From Nymphaea colorata (taxonomy: Eukaryota > Streptophyta > Magnoliopsida > Nymphaeales > Nymphaeaceae): a stretch of 60,000 nt of DNA. The notes under the pieces are model-generated. The model saw only the letters and a program-made list of their open reading frames with translations, was not told where the DNA came from and did no database searches. Below, piece by piece: positions 25,301-35,620 of this stretch. A program made the position numbers and the translations under genes. The stretch lies in contig NC_045139.1 of the NCBI RefSeq assembly GCF_008831285.2, positions 3,234,704-3,294,703 of the forward strand. The letters are read 5' to 3'. Position 1 is the stretch's first letter; each line of letters begins with the position of its first letter.

Positions 25301-28300
25301 AGAAGAAGAAGCATCAGATTTTAGTGTTCCATGCCTCCAAGAAATGGATGGGTTGAGGCTGTTGCATGTTCAAGATGCTAAATTTGAAGGTTTCCCACAT
25401 TTACCCGAGGACTTGAAATGGTTGGGATTGCCAAACTGCCAACATTTCTTGATGCCGACATCTGTCTCTATACCTAAGGAGGTTACAGTCCTTGATCTAC
25501 ATGATAATGACGATGTGGCTAATGTTCTACTTAATAAATGCATTTCAAGAAGCATGGTGATTTTTTTTTTACCATCTTATAATATTTATTTGGAAGTTCA
25601 TATGACTAATTTCCATCTCTTGATCAATCTGCTTCACCAGGTATTCGATAAGTTGAAGGTTCTTTACCTCAGTTACATGAGAATAACCATAACCCCTGAT
25701 TTCTCCATGATGCCTTGCTTGGTGAAAGCGACATTTGAATATTGCATACAATTGGTTGAAGTTGATGAATCGGTGGGGCAACTCAAGAGTTTGGTATGGT
25801 TGAGCTTCAGAGGTTGTGAAAAGTTGGAGAAATTTCCTGACACCATTTGCCAATTAACTTCCCTTGAGTTCTTTTCTCTTAATCATTGTTGCAACCTTCT
25901 TTATTTGCCAAAGCAGTTAGGGAACATGGCATCTCTAAAACATCTTGACCTTCGCACCAGGTCGAGACATATTAGAAGCTTGCCAGATACCATTAGGAAG
26001 TTGCACGTTTTGGAACACTTGCTTATTGATGGATTTATTAGAGAAATATCAATTGCCAGCGATTCAGAAGACCTAGTGGCAGCAAGCAAGATAATTTGTT
26101 GGTCTGCCTACATCCTTGATGTGTTGCCTGATCCATGTTGCCGAAGAAAAATTCATCTCGAGTTGATTGACTACACAGTTGAAGAGTTGTCACCGAACTT
26201 CATAAGGTGGGAAAACCTTGAGTTATTGATATTGAAATGTAGGTCCCTCAAATCATTGCCGGTTGGAATTGGGCAACTTCCAAAACTAAAGGTTCTCGAG
26301 GTGTATAGCGACAATCACATATTAGTTGATGATGCTCTACCATTGGCAAGTATTGAAAAATTGGTACTAAAATGTGCTGTCCTTCAATATTTTTCTTCCT
26401 TCAACAAAAAGACACAAAATCTAAAGCACCTAATTTTAAAGTCCAAGAAAATACAAGTCCTACCAGATTGGATTGGATCCTCGAGTAAGCTTGAGAATTT
26501 AGAACTAAGAGGCTGCAAAATTATGGAGTCAAAGGTTCCTGCTGATCACTCTAACACTTTGAGAATTGCATTCGTAAGTTGAAAACAAAACCTCCTTGTT
26601 TTCCTAAGCATGTACCTCTACGTTTTTTTTTTTTAAGAATCTTGAAAACAATTCATAATAATAAAAAAATTTCCCCTTTTAGGTGTTTGAGAATTTGAAG
26701 ATCCTCAGTCTTGATGGTGACCGAATGAACGTCACCCCTAGCTTCTCTTATCTCCCTTGCTTGGAGAAGCTGACGCTCACAAATTGCAAGGAGCTAATTG
26801 AAGTCCAAGAGTCAATTGGGAGCCTTAAAAAGTTGCAATTTCTAAAGATATCAGGATGCACCATGTTGGAGAGACTACCAGACAACATATGTGAATTACG
26901 TTCTCTTAAAAGTCTTGATCTCAAGGGATGCGTAAACCTTTCATCTTTGCCTGAACAATTGGTAGATCACATGGAGATGTTGGAGGAGTTGTGTCTTGAT
27001 AGAACAGGAATTAGAAGCTTACCTATAAATTTGATGGCCAAATTACAGACTAGTCTACGGAGTCTGTCCATAAAGAACTGTCAATCTCTAAAGAGGAATA
27101 TACCTTGGTCACTTACAAGCTGTTTGGAGTCTCTGAGAGAACTTTATGTCATAGGCAGCCTTTTCAAAGGAATGTCTAATAATGACTTTTTTGAGTTGAA
27201 GTCCACTGGATCATTGAGGGCATCAACATCTTGGGAGTTCATGGATGCATTACCCATATCTTGTTGTGAATCAGTGCTTAAGCTTTGTTTTACAAACGAG
27301 AGAATTGAAAAGTTGACGGATTCTATTGGACGGTTCGAGCATGTTGAGTCTTTGACACTAAGATGCAAGATGTTGAAAGCTCTACCCGATTCCATTGGGC
27401 AACTGAAAAACCTTGAGGATTTGACTCTAAACTGTTATACTATCACATTATTTGACTTGATATACTTGTTGGAGAGCCTTGAAAGACTGAAGGTAGAGTG
27501 TGTTGAGTTTGTACCTCTACCTTTCTCATCTACAACACTTGGGACTTCAACAACAGATCAGAGCAACAAGAGTACTGTAAGCAATGAAACTTGTTTCAAC
27601 TTTTGTTTTTTGTTTTTTTTAATTTTGCCTCTCTACCATAATCTCTAGAAGGCCTAATATTTTTTCAATATATATATTCTCACCTTTGCCAAAAATTGCC
27701 AAATGGAGTACAACATGTGTCATTTGGAAACATTTACCAATCTTTACATTTTCACTCGCACAACTAAAAAGAAGTAGCAAAGTTTTAGAAAACATACAAG
27801 AGGTTCATTGAATCATTAGTAGCCAAAAGGAAAAAAACAAGTAGCCTCTAAAGACGGTTGAGGACACACATAAGTTTTACGTAGTAAAAGAATATACTTT
27901 TTTTCAATTAAACACTAGTCATCATTAAGTTAAGTTGAGTTGATGAGATAAAATGACCGAAATACCTAATAGATCTCATGGTCACTATTTATACCAAATA
28001 ATATCATTAATTTGATATTTGCTTTTATTATTGATGCTAGAAAGTTAGATTGAGGACTGTGTATTAAAAAAAATAGGTACATTTTCAAAGACCAATTATT
28101 TAGTGCGTGATGGTAATAATTATCTAGCTAATTGAATAATTGCTTGTTAGGAACATACCTATGATTATTTTTAATATCCACGGAAAAGCTTTAAGTTGCT
28201 TCCATAAGAATCAAATAATTATATCTGCATTTGAGTGTTGCTTATAAATCCTTAAATACTTTATATTTCATTTTTTGAAAAAAAATATGATTGCGGTTTT

Positions 28301-30898
28301 ATTCACTTGATTGATTCTTTAAGTTTTCCATGTGTTCTGGGGATTTAAAGGAGACAGAGAGGCATTTTTTATAAAATCATGGCAAATATACAATTGGGAA
28401 TTTTTATACATGACAAGTTTTCGAGCAATTTTTAGAACAAAAAAAGGAAGATAAGCGGCGATTTATTTCACCCACTTATTTTAATGTTTATTTTTTGTTA
28501 AAAAAAGGAAAAACTCAAATGCAAATATAATGAGTTTTTATATATGATGAGTATTCAAGCTATTTGCAGAACCAAAAAAAAAAAGAAAGATAAGCAGAGA
28601 TTTATTTTTAATTGAAGAAAAACTACAAAAGGATAAACTAACAGGAGTATTGTGCAGGTGATGAAGAAATTAAAGGAGTTGACTCTTTGTGCCAAGCAAA
28701 TTACTGTTACGCCAGATTTCTCTTTTGCCCCTTACTTAGAGAAGTTGACTCTAAGAAATTGTGAGATGTTGATTGAAGTTCATGACTCGGTCGGGACTCT
28801 TGAGAAATTACGGAATCTAGAAATAAAAGGATGCAACTCATTGGAGGGACTTCCCTACACCATAGGTCATTTAACTTCCCTGAGACACCTTGTTCTTAGT
28901 CAGCATTTCGGCCTCTTCTCTTCACCAGAAAAATTATGGGACATGGAGTTGCTCAAGAACCTTGGTCTTCGTGAAACTGGAATTAACAGCATACTGACCT
29001 CAATAGAGAAGCTAACTCAACTGTGGTATCTAAAATTAGAGAAGTCCTGTCCCGGCAGGGGCAACTTCAGGGTGTCTAAGTGGGAGATTTCGAGCTCATG
29101 CTCCGAGTTGGTAACAGCTCTGCCGTCTTCTTTTTTATGTTCAGTGAAAAGACTTGTCATCACGGATGACCAAATTGAAGCGTTGCCAGACTGTATAGCA
29201 CAAATGCAAAATTTGGAGTACTTGGAATTAAAATGTCAGTTCCTCAAAGCCCTGCCTAAGTGGATTGGACAATTGAAACAACTCCGCACCTTTGCAGTGG
29301 AGTGCGACAATATTCCCATATTCATTGACGAGATGTGCTCATGGGAACACATTGAGATCTGGTTAAGGGTAAGATGCCTTCAGTTGAAGGCAGTGACTTC
29401 CTCCATCGAAGAGCTAAAAAATGTGAAGTTCATAGAGTTGGATCTATCGGAAACTGGAATTGTGGAACTCCCTCCATGGCTTGGGTGCTTCGTAAAACTG
29501 GAGCGCCTGAAATTGAGGAATATTACTCGAAACAATGTTCTTCTCTCTGGGCTGTCACAGTTGACATCATTGAAAGAGTTGGTCTTGTCAGAAAGCAATT
29601 TCAAGAGCCTTCCTTCATGTATAAGCAGCTTCTCTAGACTTGAAATGCTTAATGTATCCGGATGCAAGCTGCTTCACACTATCCCTCACCTTTCCTCCTC
29701 TGTTCTATGGCAGCTTGACGCTTCCAACTGCACCAATTTGAAATGCTTACCAGACTTTGCAAATTTGCAATCCCTAAGGGAATTATCTCTTGGAGGCTGC
29801 AACTCGCTCGAATGCATTCCTGGCTTTGAAACCATTGCAGAAAATATTGAGGGTTTGGAATTGCCAGGGCCAAGTGGTGGGATACAGTGCAGCAACCTTA
29901 GCAATGATTTCAAGAACAAAGTGTTTAGGGTACGTACATGAATATATATTATATATGCCCAATATGCCCTTTCTTTGAAGTTTTATCATGTGTTCCCTCA
30001 TAAGCCAATGCGTCATTTGTTAAGGGCATTTTAATCTTTCTAAGAAGGCCATTGTTTTCCCTTGTTTAATTTAATTTCTTTTTTAGTATAAGACAGTTTC
30101 TTGACTTGTTTTGGCCGTCTTCGCTTGCTTTTCACTTTCTCATCATACGACAGTGTTTTTAACCTTTTTTTTTAAAGTACAAGAGTGTTTTTACTTGTTC
30201 TAACTATTTTCGTTGCTGTTTTTCGCTTTTGTTATTAAACTAGATCATTTTTCACTTGGATTAATTTTTTTTTATCAGTCAGAGTCATTTGCGTTAAGGA
30301 GCATGAATAAATAATTTAGTCGTCTTCCTTCATTTTTGTTTTTCTTTTCCTCTTTATTTACTTCTTATTCTTAAATAATAATGAGACGCAGCTTGCATCC
30401 CCTGTTTTTGTTTTTTCTTGTAAATATAATTTTTTAGCAATAAAGGTGGGAATCCTACCTCCCAGTAATCCATTATTTATTGGAATGAGACGCAGCTTTC
30501 GGTTGTTGCAGAGACCACTCTTTCGAAATTTATGGAGATTCAAAATGGGAGGGAATCTCATTGCTGGGCCTCACAGCGGTCAGCAAAGCATGTCTTTCTT
30601 GTTTCCAGACGTGAGATTTAACATTGGGAAAAGGTGCCGGTCACTAGAGCTGATTTTAGATGGCATGATCTCATCGGTAGTAGACATGGCAGTGGTCATG
30701 GAAGACGACCATGTCCTCTTTGAGACGAGGCTCGCAGAAGATGACTTTGATAGTGATGATGGAGTCTCCAAAACCTTTTCTTTTATTGGACGAGATCAGG
30801 AGATACTAAAGCATTTAAAGAAAGGGTATGGAACATTACTCGTATCGACGGATGTGTCAAAGCTGTCCAGAGTTGAACTACAAGCAACCTATCTGTAA
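21695..30898 (+). CDS. Complete TIR-NBS-LRR (TNL) immune receptor gene, seven exons
   Basis: Intracellular immune receptor. My model joins 21695-22305, 23220-24369, 25260-25556, 25641-26573, 26683-27576, 28658-29929 and 30512-30898, giving 1847 residues. Every junction is GT-AG; intron 1 is phase 2, all others phase 0. Domains: membrane anchor (residues 3-18), TIR (about 60-200), NB-ARC (about 205-560), LRRs in exons 3-6 (588-1719), post-LRR domain (1720-1847). Such proteins hydrolyse NAD+ through the TIR domain after effector recognition and oligomerisation, signalling through EDS1 to cell death. Key residues are intact: TIR glutamate E133, P-loop K266, kinase-2 DD 337-338, GLPLA 424-428, MHD 551-553. 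It is longer than usual TNLs (about 1000-1400) because the LRR exon module is repeated three times. The N-terminal anchor recalls flax L6, which sits in endomembranes. No stop or frameshift was found, so it is probably functional. Exon limits are inferred, not transcript-supported. Confidence 0.88.
22306..23219 (+). other. TNL intron 1
   Basis: 914 bp, gtgtgt...ttttggcag, phase 2. The donor junction codon TG|G gives Trp 204. It holds no other gene; a 99-codon frame on the opposite strand (22828-23127) lacks any recognisable domain. Confidence 0.85.
23220..24369 (+). CDS. TNL exon 2: NB-ARC domain
   Basis: Residues 204-587. Nucleotide-binding switch of the receptor: ADP-bound at rest, ATP-bound when active. 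Motifs in order are IIGHESHLEKL linker (about 233-242), P-loop GMGGIGKTT (260-268), RNBS-A region (about 280-292), kinase-2 VLIILDDVD (332-340, with the terminal D typical of TNLs), RNBS-B GSRIIITTRD (358-367), GLPLAL (424-429), RNBS-D FLDIACFF (481-488), and MHD in FEMHDQIRDMGR (551-553). The exon ends TLRKQK with donor aaaag|gtactt. Nothing essential is missing. Confidence 0.92.
24370..25259 (+). other. TNL intron 2
   Basis: 890 bp, gtactt...tctgtcag, phase 0. AT-rich. A 138-codon opposite-strand frame (24585-25001) is not supported by any motif. Confidence 0.8.
25260..25556 (+). CDS. TNL exon 3: NB-ARC to LRR junction
   Basis: Residues 588-686. It begins APSTTSIEGIMF, the TNL-typical IEGI motif after the NB-ARC intron. 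First irregular repeats follow (LQEMDGLRLLHV..., LPEDLKWLGLPNC..., VTVLDLHDND), corresponding to the N-terminal LRRs that pack on the ARC subdomain. The donor is agcatg|gtgatt. Confidence 0.85.
25557..25640 (+). other. TNL intron 3, 84 bp and without stop codon
   Basis: gtgattttttttttta...cttcaccag. It is short and a multiple of three without a stop, so retention would insert 28 residues in frame. I call it an intron because the next exon starts with the same V-x-x-L-K module as exons 5 and 6, and because of its T-rich composition and clear AG. Confidence 0.7.
25641..26573 (+). CDS. TNL exon 4: LRR module 1
   Basis: Residues 687-997. It begins VFDKLKVLYLSYMRITITPDFS, then LVEVDESVGQLKSLVWLSFRGCEKLEKFPDTICQL. 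These are classical plant LRRs of about 23-24 residues with the pattern LxxLxLxxC..L..LP. The latter part is more divergent (about 850-997). Donor ttc|gtaagt is a strong consensus site. The same module starts exons 5 and 6. Confidence 0.85.
26683..27576 (+). CDS. TNL exon 5: LRR module 2
   Basis: Residues 998-1295, after a 109-bp intron (26574-26682). It begins VFENLKILSLDGDRMNVTPSFS, then LIEVQESIGSLKKLQFLKISGCTMLERLPDNICEL, parallel to exon 4 residue by residue. It ends in a Ser/Thr-rich stretch (SSTTLGTSTTDQSNKST) before donor gtaagc. It starts with GTG because it is an internal exon; this is not a translation start. Confidence 0.85.
27577..28657 (+). other. TNL intron 5
   Basis: 1081 bp, gtaagc...ttgtgcag, phase 0. 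AT-rich, with an imperfect tandem repeat (gcaaatata...gaagataagc.g.gatttattt, about 28382-28465 and 28520-28605). No gene inside. Confidence 0.8.
28658..29929 (+). CDS. TNL exon 6: LRR module 3 and terminal LRRs
   Basis: Residues 1296-1719. It begins VMKKLKELTLCAKQITVTPDFS, then LIEVHDSVGTLEKLRNLEIKGCNSLEGLPYTIGHL, the third copy of the module. It continues with more regular LRRs (ALPKWIGQLKQL, ELPPWLGCFVKLERLKL, SLPSCISSFSRLEMLNVSGC, CLPDFANLQSLRELSLGGC) and ends FKNKVFR before donor agg|gtacgt. The relic at 15.8-16.45 kb derives from the homologous exon of another copy. Confidence 0.88.
29930..30511 (+). other. TNL intron 6
   Basis: 582 bp, gtacgt...gttgttgcag, phase 0. T-rich and homologous to 1-260 and 16456-17343. 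Near its end a 90-bp insertion (30395-30484) is flanked by a 14-bp direct repeat. Confidence 0.85.
30381..30498. repeat. 90-bp insertion with 14-bp flanking direct repeat
   Basis: ATGAGACGCAGCTT occurs at 30381-30394 and 30485-30498. The copy at 230-245 has the corresponding site once (atgagaggcagctt), so 30395-30484 is extra here. A 14-bp target duplication is in the range made by LINE/SINE-type insertion, but the 90 bp are too short to classify. Confidence 0.6.
30512..30898 (+). CDS. TNL exon 7: post-LRR domain and stop
   Basis: Residues 1720-1847; stop at 30896-30898. It reads RPLFRNLWRFKMGGN..., SGQQSMSFLFPDVRF..., an alternating hydrophobic/acidic pattern consistent with a beta-sandwich post-LRR (C-JID-like) domain, and ends KLSRVELQATYL. 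The start is set by acceptor ttgttgcag (30508-30511) and matching phase 0 with exon 6. The same exon appears intact-looking at 261-646 and broken at 17344-17455. Confidence 0.85.
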   Translation, partial: RPLFRNLWRFKMGGNLIAGPHSGQQSMSFLFPDVRFNIGKRCRSLELILDGMISSVVDMAVVMEDDHVLFETRLAEDDFDSDDGVSKTFSFIGRDQEILKHLKKGYGTLLVSTDVSKLSRVELQATYL

Positions 30899-31640
30899 GT
30901 AAGTATAGCCTTGATTTTTCTCTCTTTTATAAATGCAATAGTAGATCCAGTAGCCTCCCATTTCCTCCTTTTTTTAATTTTTTAATGCAATGCTAAATTG
31001 TGAATATCTCTTTGCTGTATTTCAAATAATCCGATCCATCGCATCAAACATCCATCAATAAAAAGATTCTTGAAATACTTTTTCAGGCCTTTTTAGTTGG
31101 AAAAGTTGTTTTTCACTGTACCCTTTGCATCAAACATCCATCAATAAAAAGATTCTTGAAATACTTTTTCTTTTTCCCATGAAATACACTAAAATTTTCA
31201 AATTTTCTTCCCTCAAAAATCTTATAACATTTATGTGGAAAAAAAATTAAGCACCACACAATAGAAAAACTCCTAGCTTTTCCATTTCAGCCATCAAATG
31301 CGGCCTCCAGCTTTGTGAATCATTTTCAATTCCAAGTTCTCTCAGGCAACTATTAATTTAGAAAAAAAAAAGTCAACTAATTTTTAAGCTTCCGTCAGGG
31401 AAGCATTTGACGCTTTTTGGTTGTGATTTCTCATTTCAGCTGCTGTATATACTTGAAAAAACATGGCATGGAATAAGGTATTGGATGCATAGTGTTCTCT
31501 TTCAATTATTTGTCTTCACTAGCTCATTTAAATATTTATTCTTATAATAAGATGCCACTGAAAGTGGTACGGTCAGAAATTCAAATTAGAGGAGGCACAA
31601 ATAATGAGTAAAAAAACATACATAATATCTTGGCTATTTG
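30899..31640 (+). repeat. Duplicated blocks A and B (copy 2)
   Basis: Block A (30899-31250) matches 647-1375; block B (31255-31640) matches 10725-10960. Here the two are adjacent and in order. Within block A a sub-segment (gcatcaaacatccatcaataaaaagattcttgaaatactttttc) is itself duplicated at about 31043-31085 and 31128-31170. It is non-coding and probably includes the TNL 3' UTR. Confidence 0.75.
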
Positions 31641-32404
31641 CATTTTCAATAATTAATCTAACATATAAACAATAAAAAACTTTGCAATTGATATAGATGT
31701 TTACTCGAGAACGAAGGAGAACATATACATAAATTACAAATGGGGTAAAAAGAACGAGCCTAATCTACCATCCACAAGTAAAGACTGTCTGTACGCATCG
31801 TCCTCAAAAGTTCCACAACGATTGAAATTGACACCACAAAAGTTAGGCCGATTCGTGTTAATTTCAGGAATCCATTAGGACTTCCCGCCTTGTAAAAATT
31901 GGTGTAAAATGATTATCGTATTGTTTGTTCCAGGTGAGAAATGATGCACTATTGCTAGTGCTAGAAATGATGCACTATTGCTAGTGCTAGAAATGATGCG
32001 GGAACAAGTCCGACGTCACAAGGGTCGTCTCGTGTACTTGCTTTGATGTTTATCCTATCATTCCACTTTCAATGAAGGATTGCTGGGAGATAGGCTTCCA
32101 CAGAAAGAAACCTATAATCTCATATATATATATATTACGGAATTGCTAGGCACTCATTTTTTCTTATGATCACTATTTCCAATATTAGCTTTTGCAACCT
32201 CGGAACAATTTAATAATTCTATTTACATCGGTCTCTCGTCCGTAATCCATAGTAGAAAAAAGAAAGGAAAGTGAAGTAGGCCTCTCTTTTAAATTCTACC
32301 ATGAAAAGAAACTTCACAAATTTACGTATTTTTTACTTTGAAGGAAAAAATTGCACTTGTAAGCGAGTTGGAGAGGTCAACATTCGTCCAAATTCTTGCA
32401 CAGG
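31641..32404. other. Intergenic with 26-bp tandem repeat
   Basis: agaaatgatgcactattgct begins units at 31937, 31963 and (partial) 31989, period 26 bp. Otherwise there is no recognisable feature. Confidence 0.7.
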
Positions 32405-32520
32405 GGTGTGCATCACAAGCTTCTTGGTTCTTTCCTTTGTATCTTTTTTTATATATGTACTAAATCGCAAATTCTCAAATAAATATCGTTTACAAAATTA
32501 AAGTGCATTTTACAAAAAGA
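32405..32520 (+). repeat. Orphan copy of the TNL upstream region
   Basis: tgcatcacaagcttcttggttctttcctttg, then aaatatcgtttacaaaattaaagtgcattttacaaaaag, matches 21425-21530 before the complete TNL. No TNL reading frame follows; within 120 bp the sequence turns into an AT run. It is probably the stump of a fourth TNL copy. Confidence 0.7.
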
Positions 32521-32637
32521 ATTTTCAGATTTCACGAAATCTCTCTGCAATATATGCATCTGTACAATAAAAAGAGGTCTCGAGCAAGAGACAGACACAG
32601 AATAGAAGGCGAAAAGTAAGTTGTTTCATTCTTTTTT

Positions 32638-32641
<4 letters not shown>

Positions 32642-32688
<47 letters not shown>
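32642..32688. repeat. (AT)n microsatellite
   Basis: About 23 AT units. Confidence 0.95.
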
Positions 32689-32691
<3 letters not shown>

Positions 32692-32727
32692 GTTTAAAAT
32701 TTATATTTAATAACAAAAAACTTTTAA

Positions 32728-32760
32728 GAGGCTGGTGTGGGCAACTCCCACACCAGCCTC
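32728..32760. repeat. Perfect 14-bp inverted repeat at the breakpoint of the small-protein gene
   Basis: GAGGCTGGTGTGGG / CCCACACCAGCCTC with loop caact. It lies just beyond the point (about 32780) where the small membrane protein copy 2 loses similarity to copy 1. It may be the terminus of the inserted DNA that replaced the gene's 3' end, or, read as RNA, a stable hairpin. Confidence 0.75.
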
Positions 32761-32767
32761 AACGTGA

Positions 32768-33289
32768 CTATGCCACTGGTAACTGCCCCACCCCTTCACA
32801 TACATGAGAAGCATAAGCAACATGGTATTTCTTCTCCCAATCCGCCCAACCAGCAGGGGATTCATAGTTCCTCTCCACCATCTTCATCTCATGAATCCTC
32901 CTCCTCAGCACAAACATGTTCTCGTCGACAATCCGGCCACCGAACTTCCCCTTATCCCTTGATGCAGCAAGAATCCGGCAACGCCGGTGACCGGACGGCG
33001 GCCCAAGAGGTCGGCCAGAAATGGGGAGGCTAATGGCTATAGGACTGCTGGAGCTTGTCAATTGCATGGTGCTTATGCCTGGTGAGGAATAGTTCAGCAT
33101 ATGGGAAGGAGAAGATGGTAGAAAGAGATCAGAGAGCCTGCTATTTATATACGTCTGGGATGAATGCAGAAGCAATTGAGCACCTGCGTATTCTTGGTCA
33201 GATGTGCTAAAGAAAATCTTGGCTTCGTCAAAACGTGCCGTTTGCAAAGTGCGACAGAGGGTTTGGTTTGTTCTTGATGTGAGCATCAC
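32768..33289 (-). pseudogene. Small membrane protein, family copy 2, 3'-truncated
   Basis: It aligns with copy 1 (6291-6950) from its first ATG, with a possible true start at 33065-33067. The alignment breaks after HVCEGVG, where the frame ends in six foreign residues and a stop. The membrane helix (SLPTAASVV in copy 1) is therefore missing. Small indels relative to copy 1 keep frame (two residues fewer after AASRD). A soluble truncated product is possible, but loss of function is more likely. The 5' flank is preserved (block C, 33290-34500). Confidence 0.7.
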
Positions 33290-34500
33290 CTAATCCAACT
33301 AACAAGGAAAAAGAAAATGTCAAACTTTTTTTTTTTAATTAAATTAAATGCATTTCAAAATCTTAGAAAAAGATATCAATGAAATAAGAGAAGCACATTC
33401 CCGCAAATATTTCCAAAAAATATTAAAGATATGTGCTCCCCAAATGGAACGAGAGCGTTACTTGCACATAAAAGAAGAGATCCGACAAAAAATGGACCAA
33501 CACGAAAAAAAAAAATTGAGCACATTGATCACCTCTCAAGGGAAACTATTTTCTTTTATATAAAAACCGATAGCTACCAACCTACCATACCTTTTATGTA
33601 CCAAAGAGTTTACATGCCAAAGAGATGAGAAATTGGAATTTAAGAACCAAATTATTTTTTTCAGGAAATAGAAATGCATCTTCAAGGAGAACATAAGAGG
33701 TTATGTTTAAGAAAAACTGATCTTTTGTTTCACTCTGTCTTGTTCTTTCTCCTTGTCGTCAATTCTTGTGTAACTTAATATCTTGAAAAATAACTTGGTT
33801 TGTATATTTTCAACTTAATCTTTACTGTTTCACCCCGGACCCTGGGGCAGAGGCTGTGGGCATGGTGTGGGCAATTGCCCTCACAAACCCAAAAAAAAAT
33901 TTATTTTTATATTGATGTTTGAAAAAAAAAAATATTCATTTATATGTTGGCACCCTTTAAAAACAAAAAAATTTTATAACTAATGCCACTTAGCCAGAAT
34001 TTTCTATCTCTGCCCATGGTTTGACCTTCTTATAATTGATGACTCGTGGGGTTCTTATTAAGTTTGGTATGGGTGACTCAAAATGCTCCTCAGCTTAAAA
34101 ATCCTGATTCAGTACAAGGCCTCATAGTGGTTATTATGGTTATTATACTAGCTCACATTCTCTCTCTCTTTTCCTCTCTCGTGTTATATATATATATATA
34201 TATATATATCACGAGAAAAATGATCTTGTGTGCGCGTTTGATTTCACCAACTTCATTTAGGGCCGGGGATCTTTTATTTATGCTTTAAAAATTTTACTTA
34301 GGACTTACTGTTTTACTTTATTTAAAAGAAGGATGACTGCTTGTGATTTTTTCAATAAAGGTATCATTTTTGGTATAAAAAAATGTCAAACGAAATCAAG
34401 AAGTCATCCTCATAACAGGGAAAAGTTAGCGGGGAAACTTTTCTTACATTACATTTTATCGGTAAATTAGATTATGGAAATTAGCATTTCTTACATATAC
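33290..34500 (-). repeat. Duplicated block C (copy 2): 5' flank of the small membrane protein gene
   Basis: Counterpart of 6951-8170, including ccccggaccctggggc (about 33833) and an AT run at 34186-34209. A stretch of about 60 bp at 33724-33790 (tgttctttctccttgtcgtc) is present here but not in copy 1. Confidence 0.85.
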
Positions 34501-35123
34501 AGGATTCAGTTCGAGCAGAATTGACAAAGTTGAAGACATGATTATTTTGAGAAAGATAAAAGAGGACCATGGCCCAACTGAGAAACAGACAACTGGAAAT
34601 AGAAAAGCATGATCGCGAGGGTCTTGATGTCCTTTGCCGACCCTAATTCAGTTTTCAAAGATCAGTAAAAACATATTTCTCTAAATCAAGGATGGGTAAA
34701 AGAATATTTCTCTATCTTCTCTTGATTTCACATGCATTAATAGTGTTGTCTGGTTCATTTTATTTTTCCTGATTTAGACGATTTTTTTTTTGAAAAAAAA
34801 AAGTAATATCACGATTTTGCAAAATGAGATGAATTACCATTAAGCTCCCAGACTTCCCAAACCCTATCGTACCTCGCATAGTTCCTCCCTTTCTTTTCTA
34901 AACACTTTTCACATAGAATTACTAGCTCGTTTATGAGATTTATTTAATCCTAGGATTTACAATTTCTTATTTTAGTTTATGTGATTGCGATGTTTAAGAG
35001 CGCCCAAATGGTAAAAAGCGGATTTGACCTTCGTATTTTTCGTGATAACTCTAATATAATTGTTATTATTATTTTGGATATTCTCCTGCAACTCTGGAAG
35101 TCATATGGTTCATGTTGGTAACA
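34501..35123. other. AT-rich intergenic DNA
   Basis: No gene or clear repeat recognised. Confidence 0.5.
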
Positions 35124-35128
35124 CTAAA

Positions 35129-35400
35129 TGTTAGGAACAAAACATAATAAACTCTCCTCTCGCACTCTCAAGAGGGGGTTAGAAGCAACAAGGAAGAAGA
35201 TAACGATTTACGTGGTTCGGAGCAATAATCTCCTACTTCCACGGTCACACAGATCTCTTGTATTCTCTCTCTTCTATGAACACACAGAACAGACACTCTC
35301 AAGCGGCGGCCATCCTCAAACATAAGGATTAGGGCAAACCCGCATTTTTACAAAATGACATATATGCCCTTACATAAAAAAAAATTTCCATACACCAACA
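35129..35400. mobile_element. Solo LTR, probably Ty1-copia type
   Basis: 272 bp starting TGTTAGGAAC and ending CACCAACA (TG...CA), with a perfect 5-bp target duplication CTAAA at 35124-35128 and 35401-35405. It contains gatttacgtggttcgg and aatctcctac, phrases common in copia-type LTR families of plants. There is no internal region or primer site next to it, so it is a recombination-derived solo LTR. A second, damaged member is at 52951. Confidence 0.8.
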
Positions 35401-35620
35401 CTAAATCCACTACTTTGGCTCTAAACTTGGCAGTCATACGGAGGTCTACCATGCAAAGTGAAGTAAAAAATCATCTCTTACTGCGTTTAAATTGTTATGT
35501 TGGAAACTGGTTGTCTCCGTTGCACCAACTTGCAACTGATTTCTGTGCACAAGTAAAGACCAGTTCAGCTTAACCAAATGATCCTTCGTGTTTTCTAACT
35601 TTGAATTTGTTGGTGGACAG

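Noticed and set aside
26683-27648. Separate gene starting with GTG at 26683 (and another at 28652)
   Set aside because: These are internal LRR exons of one TNL: each is preceded by a splice acceptor, keeps phase 0 and aligns with the neighbouring exon module.
29374-29667. Overlapping frames on both strands within TNL exon 6
   Set aside because: Shadows of the LRR coding frame; the LRR pattern is only in the main frame.
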